A stretch of 64,000 nucleotides of DNA, from NCBI GenBank assembly GCA_937907395.1, contig CALCII010000003.1, positions 1 to 64,000 of the forward strand, read 5' to 3'. The notes beneath the pieces are model-generated. The model did no database searches, was not told where the DNA came from, and saw only the letters and a program-made list of their open reading frames with translations. Below, piece after piece: positions 43,872 through 52,061 of the stretch; position 1 is the first letter of the stretch, and every line of letters starts with the position of its first letter. A program made the position numbers and the translations under genes. The DNA is from an uncultured Chitinophagaceae bacterium (GTDB lineage Bacteria > Bacteroidota > Bacteroidia > Chitinophagales > Chitinophagaceae).

Positions 43872-43902
43872 CAAATATACTTTATATTCAAACAATATCC
43901 AA
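43872..43902 (-). promoter_or_regulatory. Bacteroidota promoter of rpsP
   Basis: On the minus strand, TTGG (43902-43899), 19 bases, then TATATTTG (43879-43872), a close match to the TTTG-N19-TAnnTTTG consensus. It gives an mRNA leader of roughly 45-50 bases. Confidence 0.7.
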
Positions 43903-43916
43903 CACATTAAAAAAAA

Positions 43917-45242
43917 TTATCTGCGTCCCAGTCCCGGCATCATGCGCCCCATGGGCATTTTGTTCATCATTCCCATCATTTGCTTCATTTGCTCGAACTG
44001 TTTCATGAAGGCATTTACCTCGCTGATTTCCTTACCAGAGCCTTTTGCAATACGTGTGCGGCGGCTTTGGTCAATCACATCCGGATTGGCTCTTTCATAC
44101 GGAGTCATGGAGTTAATTATTGCTTCCACGCCCTTGAACGCATCGTCGCTGATGTCCACATCCTTCATAGCCTTACCCATCCCCGGGATCATACCCAGCA
44201 GGTCCTTGATATTCCCCATCTTTTTGATCTGCTCCAGCTGTTGCTTAAAATCTTCAAAATCGAACTGATTTTTCCGGATTTTCTTTTGCAGTTTTTTCGC
44301 CTCTTCTTCATCAAACTGGGCCTGGGCTTTTTCAACAAGTGAGGTAATATCACCCATACCCAGGATACGCTGCGCCATACGATCGGGATAGAACACATCC
44401 AGCGTTTCCATCTTTTCGCCACTGCTCACAAACTTAATGGGTTTGTTCACGGTGTATTTAATGGAAAGCGCTGCACCACCTCTTGTATCACCATCCAGTT
44501 TGGTTAATACCACACCGGTGAAATTGAGCCTGTCGTTGAAAGATTTTGCTGTATTCACAGCGTCCTGCCCCGTCATACTATCCACCACGAATAATATTTC
44601 GTTCGGGGTTACCGCATTTTTGATATTCGCCACTTCTGTCATCAATACCTCATCAATGGCCAAACGGCCGGCTGTATCGATGATGACAACATTCTTATTC
44701 TTTGTTTTTGCTTCTTTGATGGCATTCTGCGCAATGGCAACCGCATCTTTATTTTCCCGCTCACTGTATACATCCACACCAATTTGTGAGCCCAGCACCG
44801 TGAGCTGATCAATCGCCGCCGGACGATAAATATCGGCCGCCACCAGTAATGGAGATTTACCTTTCTTGGTTTTGAGATAATTGGCCAGTTTGCCACTGAA
44901 GGTGGTTTTACCACTACCCTGCAAACCTGCAATCAGGATTACAGCAGGGGTTCCTTTTACATCCAGTTCACTTTCTGATCCACCCATCAGTTCGGTGAGT
45001 TCATCCTGCACAATTTTCACCATTTGCTGACCGGGATTCACCGCCAGCAACACTTTTGAACCAATGGCTTTGTCCTTTACCGTATCGGTAAATTCCTTGG
45101 CAATTTTGAAGTTTACATCGGCATCCACGAGGGCACGACGGATATCCTTTACCGTTGCGGCAATATTGAGTTCGGTAATGCGGCCTTCGCCTTTTACATT
45201 CTTAAACGCCTGTTCTAGCCGTTCACTTAAATTCTGAAACAT
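43917..45242 (-). CDS. ffh: signal recognition particle protein Ffh
   Basis: 441 residues. The N domain is followed by the SRP GTPase domain with P-loop GLQGSGKT (106-113), DTAGRL and TKLDGDTRGG, and the C-terminal M domain is Met-rich (QFEQMKQMMGMMNKMPMGRMMPG). It binds signal peptides with 4.5S RNA for co-translational membrane targeting. A TACATTTG box at 45265-45272 lies 22 bases upstream of the ATG. Confidence 0.98.
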   Translation of the reverse strand: MFQNLSERLEQAFKNVKGEGRITELNIAATVKDIRRALVDADVNFKIAKEFTDTVKDKAIGSKVLLAVNPGQQMVKIVQDELTELMGGSESELDVKGTPAVILIAGLQGSGKTTFSGKLANYLKTKKGKSPLLVAADIYRPAAIDQLTVLGSQIGVDVYSERENKDAVAIAQNAIKEAKTKNKNVVIIDTAGRLAIDEVLMTEVANIKNAVTPNEILFVVDSMTGQDAVNTAKSFNDRLNFTGVVLTKLDGDTRGGAALSIKYTVNKPIKFVSSGEKMETLDVFYPDRMAQRILGMGDITSLVEKAQAQFDEEEAKKLQKKIRKNQFDFEDFKQQLEQIKKMGNIKDLLGMIPGMGKAMKDVDISDDAFKGVEAIINSMTPYERANPDVIDQSRRTRIAKGSGKEISEVNAFMKQFEQMKQMMGMMNKMPMGRMMPGLGRR

Positions 45243-45264
45243 AATTCACTGCTGTTTGGGGCAG

Positions 45265-45272
45265 CAAATGTA
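45265..45272 (-). promoter_or_regulatory. -7 box of ffh
   Basis: Minus strand TACATTTG, 22 bases before the ffh ATG; it matches TAnnTTTG. The -33 region is only T/C-rich. Confidence 0.5.
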
Positions 45273-45364
45273 CGCCCAATCGGGTAAAGGGGAAAATGGT
45301 GATAAGGATTCTATGTGGCCAGCTTATAATTCTGCGGTCGAATGATTATACCGGGAGCAACTTA

Positions 45365-45589
45365 TTACTTTCCCGTACTGTTCTTTTCTTCCACAAATTC
45401 AAGGATATCGCCGGGCTGACAATCCAGTGCTTTACAAATGGACTCCAATGTGCTGAAGCGGATTGCCTTCGCTTTTCCGGTTTTTAAAATGGATAGATTT
45501 GACAGTGTAAGATCCACTCTCTCTGAAAGTTCATTCAGTGACATCTTTCGCTTTGCCATCATCACATCAAGGTTTACAATGATTGGCAT
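45365..45589 (-). CDS. small XRE-family transcription regulator
   Basis: 74 residues with a single helix-turn-helix (about 16-60: MSLNELSERVDLTLSNLSILKTGKAKAIRFSTLESICKALDCQPGDILEF), of the Cro/YozG-like type. It is 2 bases after the DUF2975 membrane gene, a pairing common in Bacteroidota and Firmicutes. It probably regulates its own operon. Confidence 0.9.
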   Translation of the reverse strand: MPIIVNLDVMMAKRKMSLNELSERVDLTLSNLSILKTGKAKAIRFSTLESICKALDCQPGDILEFVEEKNSTGK

Positions 45590-45591
45590 AG

Positions 45592-46128
45592 TTAAACAGT
45601 TAATTCGTTTTCTTCTTGAATTTCAACACCCTTTTGAAAAATAGCAGCAATCACATACACAACAGCTGCCATCAGAATAAATGCCTGGCTATCGGCCCAG
45701 AAAGGATCGAGATTATCAACCGAGATACCATAATGTGTCATGTTTTTAGCTGTTTGACGGCCAATGTAACTGATGATTCCGATCGAAAAAGTATAGTAGC
45801 TGATCGTTGTTATTTGTTCTGATACAAACCTGCTGAAGGGTTTCTCGAGGCTGAATTTGCTCAGCAACCGGATCACAATGTAAAATAAGTGGGCTTTAAA
45901 AAAAGCAAGGGCAAGGATAAAGCTGAACAGTCCATAGAAAACCCATTTGCTGCGGTTATACATATCACTTAAATCCAGTTTCTGGTACAGGTTATGAACA
46001 GCTTCCGGTTTGAAAATACTGAAGATGAAATTGAAAAGCAGCGCACCGGCTTCAATAGATAACCCAATAAAAATGATCCATGAAATAACATGCAGCGCTT
46101 TAAATACGAGATCACTCCTTTTTGACAT
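45592..46128 (-). CDS. DUF2975 membrane protein
   Basis: 178 residues and four membrane helices (about 13-35, 60-80, 105-128, 145-165). It fits DUF2975, membrane proteins almost always paired with a small XRE regulator, as here. The molecular function of the family is not known; a membrane sensor or partner of the regulator is inferred from the pairing. Confidence 0.82.
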   Translation of the reverse strand: MSKRSDLVFKALHVISWIIFIGLSIEAGALLFNFIFSIFKPEAVHNLYQKLDLSDMYNRSKWVFYGLFSFILALAFFKAHLFYIVIRLLSKFSLEKPFSRFVSEQITTISYYTFSIGIISYIGRQTAKNMTHYGISVDNLDPFWADSQAFILMAAVVYVIAAIFQKGVEIQEENELTV

Positions 46129-46153
46129 ATTGATGTTTTTTAAAATGATACTG

Positions 46154-46184
46154 CAAACATAATAAATATTTATTGATAAACAAT
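46154..46184 (-). promoter_or_regulatory. promoter of the DUF2975-XRE pair
   Basis: On the minus strand, TTG (46183-46181), 19 bases, then TATGTTTG (46161-46154). This is a good match to the Bacteroidota consensus, 25 bases before the ATG. A perfect 16-base palindrome (ATTATTTTAAAATAAT, 46193-46208) lies just upstream and may be the regulator's operator. Confidence 0.65.
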
Positions 46185-46339
46185 AAATTTATATTATTTT
46201 AAAATAATTTATTATAAGCCTCACTCTGCCACTTCCTGCCGGCGCCTGCAGGCCCGGTTAACATTTCCCATGAAAAATCAGAAATCGCAAATCTGAAATC
46301 ATACATCAGTACCCCGATTCCTCACAGCTTGTTCACCCT

Positions 46340-46347
46340 TATCTTTG
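46340..46347 (+). promoter_or_regulatory. -7 box of the GT2 gene, leaderless arrangement
   Basis: TATCTTTG, then CGCCC and the ATG at 46353. It is nearly identical to the arrangement before the tyrosine phosphatase gene (TATCTTTG-CGCC-ATG). Confidence 0.55.
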
Positions 46348-46352
46348 CGCCC

Positions 46353-47090
46353 ATGTTCAAGAATCAGAAAGTGGTGGTGGTGCTGCCTGCATATAATGCG
46401 GCCAAAACACTGGAAATTACGTACAACGAAATCCCGTTCGATATCGTTGATGAAGTGGTACTGGTAGACGATGCCAGCAAGGATGAAACCGTTCAAAAAG
46501 CAAAGGAACTGGGCATCCGTCACATTGTGAGCCATGAAAAAAACAAAGGTTACGGCGGCAACCAGAAAAGCTGTTATAAAAAAGCATTGGAGCTGGGAGG
46601 AGATATTGTGATTATGCTTCACCCCGATTATCAATACACCCCGCAACTGATTCATGCCATGACCAGCATTATTGGCAATAAAGTGTACCCGGCAGTGTTT
46701 GGGAGCCGTATTCTTGGAAAAGGTGCCCTTAAAGGTGGCATGCCCATGTATAAATACATTGCCAACCGTTTTCTTACTCTTACTCAGAATATTATTATCA
46801 ATCAGAAACTGAGCGAATACCACACCGGTTACCGTGCATTCAGCCGGGAAGTACTGGAAGCTGTAAAACTCGATGCCTGCGATGATGATTTCATCTTCGA
46901 CAATGAAATGGTTTCACAGATTTTTTACAACGGATTTGAAATTGGTGAAGTAACCTGCCCCACTAAATATTTTGAAGAAGCCAGCAGTATCAATTTCAGC
47001 AGAAGTATGAAATACGGGCTCGGTTGTTTAAAAGTGTCGCTTGTTTACAGACTTTGCAAATGGGGATTGATGAAGAGCAAGTTGTATTAA
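46353..47090 (+). CDS. family 2 glycosyltransferase (DPM1-like)
   Basis: 245 residues of a GT-A fold. It has KVVVVLPAYNAAKTLE, the nucleotide-binding VLVDDASKDET (Asp39-Asp40), the metal-binding D-x-D-like HPDYQY, and the acceptor part with GSRILGKG and YHTGYRAFSREVL. There are no membrane helices, so it is a soluble or peripheral DPM1/GtrB-like enzyme adding a sugar, probably to polyprenyl phosphate. Sugar and acceptor are unknown. Eight upstream in-frame codons are excluded by the promoter box. Confidence 0.9.
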   Translation: MFKNQKVVVVLPAYNAAKTLEITYNEIPFDIVDEVVLVDDASKDETVQKAKELGIRHIVSHEKNKGYGGNQKSCYKKALELGGDIVIMLHPDYQYTPQLIHAMTSIIGNKVYPAVFGSRILGKGALKGGMPMYKYIANRFLTLTQNIIINQKLSEYHTGYRAFSREVLEAVKLDACDDDFIFDNEMVSQIFYNGFEIGEVTCPTKYFEEASSINFSRSMKYGLGCLKVSLVYRLCKWGLMKSKLY

Positions 47091-47132
47091 TGCTTTTCTG
47101 TTCCGGAAATTTTATTTATTTTAAGCTAACCA

Positions 47133-47471
47133 TTGAAACAAATTGTAACGATATGCCTACTGCTATTATTCCTCGTTTTTCAATACGGGAAAATAATTGA
47201 GTACTCCACCTGTAAACTCACAGCCATTGTAAATCAGCAACCTGCCTGTGATTGTGAAAAAAAAATAACAGCAACCACACATAACAACCCGGCGCCGGTA
47301 TTACCCCAGCACCTGCATATCAAACTTTTTTCAGACGATTACAAAGAACAGAGTCTTACCAGCGAAACCAATCTTTACTGGTCTGAAGTTTCATCTCCCT
47401 CTACTCCTTACTCCAATTCTTATTCCTTTGTTTTTGTAACAGGTATTTTTCATCCTCCCTTGTACGCCTGA
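47133..47471 (+). CDS. small membrane-anchored or exported protein with a TTG start
   Basis: 112 residues. The frame opens right after an in-frame TAA at 47127-47129, and the only possible start is TTG at 47133. The N-terminus is hydrophobic (IVTICLLLLFLVFQYGK), followed by ACDCEK and a short tail ending FHPPLYA. Small Bacteroidota proteins with this N-terminus, a Cys motif and a terminal FHPP occur beside metal-handling genes. Here it is 103 bases before a thioredoxin-like gene. Family assignment is tentative. Confidence 0.6.
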   Translation: MKQIVTICLLLLFLVFQYGKIIEYSTCKLTAIVNQQPACDCEKKITATTHNNPAPVLPQHLHIKLFSDDYKEQSLTSETNLYWSEVSSPSTPYSNSYSFVFVTGIFHPPLYA

Positions 47472-47573
47472 AGAAAACCCCAAGACATAGTACAACAACT
47501 GTACTGCGGATTTATTGTCAATAACACCGGCAGAACCTGCCGATGTATCCTGTTAACATAAACTCATACAACA

Positions 47574-48131
47574 ATGTATAAACTCATTCTATGCATGGCA
47601 TTACTGTTATGTATTGCCATCAACTCAACTGCACAATTGATTAACCAAACAACCAGAGATCGTAATAACAACGAAATACTCATTGGGTGCTGCACACGTG
47701 AAGCGCTTAGCAGGGAACCCTACGCTGCATGGTTTAACAATAATTATTTTAATTATTCAGTGGATACCACCCACATCCCTCTTATAAAAAAGAACATCGA
47801 ACGAAAACAATTCCTGATTTTTATGGGTACCTGGTGCGGCGATAGCAAACGGGAAGTTCCCCGTATTATGAAAGTACTTGATTACTGTAACGTGCGGCCG
47901 GAACAAGTTAAAATTATCATGGTAAGCAATGCCGACAGTATGTATAAACAAAGTCCTGCACATGAAGAAAGAGGATTGAATATCACCCGTGTGCCTACAC
48001 TCATTGTGTATGAAGGAACAACAGAAATCAACCGCTTTGTAGAATACCCCGTGGAAAGTATTGAAAAAGATTTAGCCAAAATAATGGGCAGAAAAGAATA
48101 TAAACATTCTTATTATAAGGCAGGTAATTAA
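47574..48131 (+). CDS. exported thioredoxin-family protein with non-canonical active site
   Basis: 185 residues with a signal peptide (1-20, NSTAQ). The thioredoxin-like region has FLIFMGTWCGDSKREVPRIM: Cys88 is kept, but the usual second cysteine (C-x-x-C) is replaced by Ser91. The cis-proline position is RVPTLIVYEG. Such single-cysteine forms cannot do ordinary dithiol exchange; they may act as peroxidases, chaperones or isomerase-like proteins. Function unknown. Confidence 0.85.
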   Translation: MYKLILCMALLLCIAINSTAQLINQTTRDRNNNEILIGCCTREALSREPYAAWFNNNYFNYSVDTTHIPLIKKNIERKQFLIFMGTWCGDSKREVPRIMKVLDYCNVRPEQVKIIMVSNADSMYKQSPAHEERGLNITRVPTLIVYEGTTEINRFVEYPVESIEKDLAKIMGRKEYKHSYYKAGN

Positions 48132-48137
48132 ACATGG

Positions 48138-48180
48138 AACCGGTCTGCCTGTTTGTTACGGGCAGACTGGTTTATTTTCT
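48138..48180 (+). terminator. terminator after the thioredoxin-like gene
   Basis: AACCGGTCTGCC, an 11-base loop, GGCAGACTGGTT (one mismatch in the stem), then TTATTTTCT. It overlaps the stop codon of the convergent GT39 gene. Confidence 0.75.
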
Positions 48181-49806
48181 TTGATAAAAAACAAAACCAT
48201 TTTTCTCATAAAGAACCGTAAGACGTTCTCCGTGCAATTTCATTAACTCAGCTTTGTATGTATTCTTACTTACAAAATAAGTAGGCTTATCAACTGCAGC
48301 TGTAAGTAACCAGTTTTCATCTTTGGATTCTTTCCTGTGTCCGGGTTTAACTGCGGTATAAAAGTATTGGGCATAACTCTTATATCCGAGTGTTTTCACA
48401 TACACGTCTTTTCCTTTCAATGTTTGGAAAAACTCTATCGCTGCATTTTGTGAATATTGTTCAATGCGTGGCGTAAAGGCAGTCAGTAATACCTGCATGG
48501 CTACAATTCCTGCTACAAAATAAGTAGCCAGTCCCTGCTGGTATTTTTTCTTCTGCATCCAGTAAAAGCCCAGCACCATTGCTATCAGAAACAAAATACC
48601 CGGCACCATCAATCCATAGTTCCAGTTTGCTTTTGCATTGAGGTTGGCTAATGCAAAAGGATCTTTTTGCAACAGCGGCTTCAGCCACTCAATATTATTT
48701 CCAATAAGTGGCAATCCAATAAACAATATACTCCAGATGAGTCCCAGTACCAGCAGTCCGATCTTTTGCCAGCTGCGGATCTGTGCTGTGCGGTTCACCA
48801 ATCCATAAACAGTGGCTGCCGCTAAATATCCAATTGGCAGATAGGTGAATGATGAATAGTGTACAATTTTTGTCTTTACGATTGTGAATACAACCAGTAT
48901 CACAATCAGCGATGCAATCATGAGCTTGCGGAATAATTGCTGACCTGTGTTCTCATGCTCCTGATTTTTATACCGGAAGATGAGTAAGGATGCAGGGAAA
49001 CAACCAATAATAACGACAACAAAATGATAGAGAAAAAAGCCTCCATGCCCAGCATCTTCTGTTTTTGCCAAACGTATCTGATAGGTGATAAACTCATTTA
49101 CAAACCACCAGCCATGCTGCAGTATCTCCAGTCCAAACCACAGCAAGGTGACCAGAAACACACCAATACCCCAGAACAAATAGTATTTAAAAGCCACCCA
49201 TCCTTTACCACGGTTGAAAAACAGAAAGAGTGCATAACTGAGCAACACTACCAGCAAGGCCACCGGGCCCTTGGTTAAAATACCCAGCCCCGTAAACAAG
49301 GCAGATAGCAACAATGATTTCAGTAAGGGTTTGCGCTCCTGCTGATTCGTTAAACAACGTGAGAGGAAGTATATACCTAAGAAAATAAACAGGTTGAACC
49401 AGGGATCAATAATGCCGCTCTTGAAATACAGGTGAGGCAGAAAAGTGCCTGCATAAATCAACACCCACCACCATGCAAAACGTTCATTGTGTAACCGTTT
49501 CCCAATAGCAAATAACACCAGCAGGGTTACGATACCACAAACTGCATTGGGGAAACGGGCCGCAAATTCATTTTCGCCAAACACCTGCATAGATGTTGTT
49601 TGCATCCAGAAAAACAAAGGGGGCTTTTCCCAGAAGGGTTCGTAATTGATTTGCACCCGCATATAATTGCCGGTTTCAATCATTTCACGGGCGCTTTCGG
49701 CAAAATTGATTTCATCCCAATCAAACAAATGCACTTTGCCCAGGGAATGAACGAACAATACTGTTCCGATGGCGACAACAATGAGATATGATACGAGACG
49801 GTTCAT
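48172..49806 (-). CDS. ArnT-like family 39 glycosyltransferase
   Basis: 544 residues with about 11-13 membrane helices. The first periplasmic loop has LFDWDEINFAESAREM (the D-x-D/E motif of GT-C enzymes) and YEPFWEKPPLFFWMQ, typical of ArnT/PMT glycosyltransferases. It transfers a lipid-linked sugar in the periplasm, perhaps to lipid A or protein. The acceptor is unknown. It is monocistronic and converges on the thioredoxin-like gene. Confidence 0.92.
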   Translation of the reverse strand: MNRLVSYLIVVAIGTVLFVHSLGKVHLFDWDEINFAESAREMIETGNYMRVQINYEPFWEKPPLFFWMQTTSMQVFGENEFAARFPNAVCGIVTLLVLFAIGKRLHNERFAWWWVLIYAGTFLPHLYFKSGIIDPWFNLFIFLGIYFLSRCLTNQQERKPLLKSLLLSALFTGLGILTKGPVALLVVLLSYALFLFFNRGKGWVAFKYYLFWGIGVFLVTLLWFGLEILQHGWWFVNEFITYQIRLAKTEDAGHGGFFLYHFVVVIIGCFPASLLIFRYKNQEHENTGQQLFRKLMIASLIVILVVFTIVKTKIVHYSSFTYLPIGYLAAATVYGLVNRTAQIRSWQKIGLLVLGLIWSILFIGLPLIGNNIEWLKPLLQKDPFALANLNAKANWNYGLMVPGILFLIAMVLGFYWMQKKKYQQGLATYFVAGIVAMQVLLTAFTPRIEQYSQNAAIEFFQTLKGKDVYVKTLGYKSYAQYFYTAVKPGHRKESKDENWLLTAAVDKPTYFVSKNTYKAELMKLHGERLTVLYEKNGFVFYQRK

Positions 49807-49852
49807 TTGTATGGCGAAGGTAGAAAATCACAAACGGTGATGCATCACCGAA

Positions 49853-49882
49853 AATAAAAAAACCGGAAACGTGCTTCCGGTT
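49853..49882 (-). terminator. terminator after the primary sigma factor gene
   Basis: AACCGGAA (49861-49868), six-base loop, TTCCGGTT (49875-49882), followed on the minus strand by TTTTTATTT. It is 18 bases after the stop. Confidence 0.88.
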
Positions 49883-49900
49883 TTCTGTAACGGGTTCTGA

Positions 49901-50767
49901 TCAGCCCAAATACACTTTCAGCAACTTGCACCGGGTATTGGTTTTGAGTTTGCTGATGGCTTTGTCCTTGATCTGGCGTACACGCTCACGGGTGAGGTTG
50001 AAACGTTCGCCAATATCTTCCAGGCTCAACGGATGATCCACGCCTATTCCAAAAAAGAAGCGTATAACATCCTGCTGGCGTTCGGTTAATGTTTTTAAAG
50101 AACGGTCAATTTCTGTGCGCAGGGATTCATTATGATCCAGCTGCTCATCTGTGGAATTGGCATTGGGATTTTCCAGTACATCCATGAGTGTACTTTCTTC
50201 CCCATCGGCCAAGGGAGAATCCATACTTACGTGACGGGCAGAAATACCCAGTGTTGCCGAAACTTCTTCTGTTTCAATTTCCAGAATTTCAGCCAGCTCT
50301 TCTGCTGAAGGCTCACGTTCATATTCCTGTTCCAGTTGTGAAAATGCTTTATTGATACGATTGGTTAATCCCACTTTGTTCAAAGGCAAACGTACAATAC
50401 GTGACTGCTCTGCCAATGCCTGAAGGATACTCTGGCGAATCCACCACACAGCATAGGAGATAAATTTAAAACCACGTGTCTCATCAAAACGTTGTGCGGC
50501 TTTGATTAATCCGAGATTTCCTTCGTTAATAAGATCGGGTAATGACAGTCCCTGATTCTGGTATTGTTTTGCAACTGATACCACAAAGCGAAGATTGGCT
50601 TTTGTTAAACGGTCGAGGGCTCTTTGATCGCCCTGGCGGATCCGTTCGGCCAGTTTTACTTCTTCTTCGGGGGTAATCAATTCCACCTTACCGATTTCCT
50701 GCAGATACTTTTCCAGACTCTGCGATTCACGGTTGGTGATCGATTTAGTGATTTTGAGTTGGCGCAT
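49901..50767 (-). CDS. rpoD: primary sigma factor, Bacteroidota RpoD/SigA type
   Basis: 288 residues. It has sigma regions 1.2 (SLEKYLQEIGKVELITPEEEVKLA), 2 (ANLRFVVSVAKQYQNQGLSLPDLINEGNLGLI, AVWWIRQSILQALAEQ), 3 and 4, with the -33 recognition helix LEDIGERFNLTRERVRQIK near the C-terminus. It lacks the long N-terminal region 1.1 of proteobacterial RpoD, as usual in Bacteroidota, whose sigma reads TTTG/TAnnTTTG promoters. MRQLKIT is the conserved start; an ATG two codons earlier (50773) also exists. Confidence 0.97.
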   Translation of the reverse strand: MRQLKITKSITNRESQSLEKYLQEIGKVELITPEEEVKLAERIRQGDQRALDRLTKANLRFVVSVAKQYQNQGLSLPDLINEGNLGLIKAAQRFDETRGFKFISYAVWWIRQSILQALAEQSRIVRLPLNKVGLTNRINKAFSQLEQEYEREPSAEELAEILEIETEEVSATLGISARHVSMDSPLADGEESTLMDVLENPNANSTDEQLDHNESLRTEIDRSLKTLTERQQDVIRFFFGIGVDHPLSLEDIGERFNLTRERVRQIKDKAISKLKTNTRCKLLKVYLG

Positions 50768-51066
50768 GCTCATAAGCGTTGATTTTAAGGTTTGGTTTTT
50801 ACATTAATATGCCACACAGGCATTGGATTTTTATTCAGGTTGTTTCCGGTTTAAAGGCTTTTCTCTCAAAACTTAAACCTAATATAAAGTTTATCCACAC
50901 ATGTACCAAAAAAAATTGCCCAAACCCACTGAAATTCAGTGAATTGATACTTTATTTGTTTAAATAATACAGAAAAACCATTAAACAACATTTACAGATT
51001 AAAAATTTTGATTGATCCTATATTTTTATATTATTGCATATACCTTAAAGAAGGGACCAAATTTAA

Positions 51067-51447
51067 ATGAGCAAGAAAGTTTTATACACACTGGAATTTC
51101 CCGTAAAATGTCCTCCTTCTATTTTATACGAATTCCTTGCTACACCTGCTGGCCTGCAAGAATGGTTTGCCGATAAAGTAGACGAACGTGATGGCGTATT
51201 TTCCTTTAACTGGAACGGATCTGAAGACAAAGCTGATTTACTGGAAACGGAAGAAGACAAATTTGTAAAATTTCGTTGGCATCATTATGCCAAAGATGAA
51301 TACTTCGAATTTCGAATCGAAAAAACAGAAATCTCCAATCAAACGATTCTCGTGGTGAAAGATTTTGCAGATAAGAAAGAAGTGAAGGATCAAAGCCGTC
51401 TCTGGGAATACCAGTTTAAAGAGTTATTCCACCGCCTCGGAAATTAA
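51067..51447 (+). CDS. START-like (AHSA1/SRPBCC) domain protein
   Basis: 126 residues of an SRPBCC ligand-binding fold. It starts YTLEFPVKCPPSILYEFLATPAGLQEWFADKV, contains EDKFVKFRWHHYAKDEYFEFRI and DFADKKEVKDQSRLWEYQFKELFHRLG. A well-conserved single-domain family of Bacteroidota; the ligand is unknown. It is divergent from rpoD. Confidence 0.88.
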   Translation: MSKKVLYTLEFPVKCPPSILYEFLATPAGLQEWFADKVDERDGVFSFNWNGSEDKADLLETEEDKFVKFRWHHYAKDEYFEFRIEKTEISNQTILVVKDFADKKEVKDQSRLWEYQFKELFHRLGN

Positions 51448-52046
51448 TCGTTGTCTGCCAATACAGTCATGATTTCCCGGAAGCATTGTTGTAATAGTGC
51501 ATCTGCATGATTCCATGCATCTAACGGAAACGTGTACACGATTTTCAGCACCGGCAATGTTAACCATTCTTCATAATCTGTTTCAGCAGCCGGTTTGTAA
51601 TGCGCTGAAGTGATATCATGTTCCCATTCTGCCCCGCTGGTGTTGAGCCAGCCTGGTTGGATGATCTTCTGTTGCAATGCCTGCATTATTTTTCGTCCAT
51701 ACATTTCTCTATATGTTCCTTTTAGCTGGAGAGTACAGCTGAAATAATTTCCCCACCAGAAAAACGTACGCACTGCCAGTACATCTTCTTTACCAAAAAC
51801 ACGTGGGTAATCCAGCATCACATAGGGCAACCCTTTGTATTGTTCTCCCCTGGATACCTTGCAGGCAATGGCTTTCACATCAGAGGGGAGCCGTTGTACC
51901 ATTGCCTCGGCCATGAAAGTTTCGCCGAGCCTTGCAAACCGATACACTGCCTTCTGCAGAATGCCGTTCTTTGTTAAAATCCAATCTCTGTTATTTACGA
52001 GTTGCAACTCAACAGCTGAAAGACTTACATTTGCCTGTTCCTGCAT
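51444..52046 (-). CDS. conserved-looking protein of unknown function
   Basis: 200 residues, no signal peptide and no membrane helix. No family recognised. It is rich in aromatic residues (FFWWGNYFSCTLQ, YPRVFG) and could be a small soluble enzyme or binding protein. It overlaps the START-gene end by 4 bases and is divergent from the LptF/G-like gene, whose promoter box lies inside this gene's first codons. Confidence 0.7.
   Translation of the reverse strand: MQEQANVSLSAVELQLVNNRDWILTKNGILQKAVYRFARLGETFMAEAMVQRLPSDVKAIACKVSRGEQYKGLPYVMLDYPRVFGKEDVLAVRTFFWWGNYFSCTLQLKGTYREMYGRKIMQALQQKIIQPGWLNTSGAEWEHDITSAHYKPAAETDYEEWLTLPVLKIVYTFPLDAWNHADALLQQCFREIMTVLADND
52026..52033 (+). promoter_or_regulatory. 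-7 box of the LptF/G-like gene
   Basis: TACATTTG, 28 bases before the GTG start, with TTG 21 bases upstream. It sits within the first codons of the divergent 200-residue gene. Confidence 0.5.
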
Positions 52047-52061
52047 GAAAGTGATTTATTT

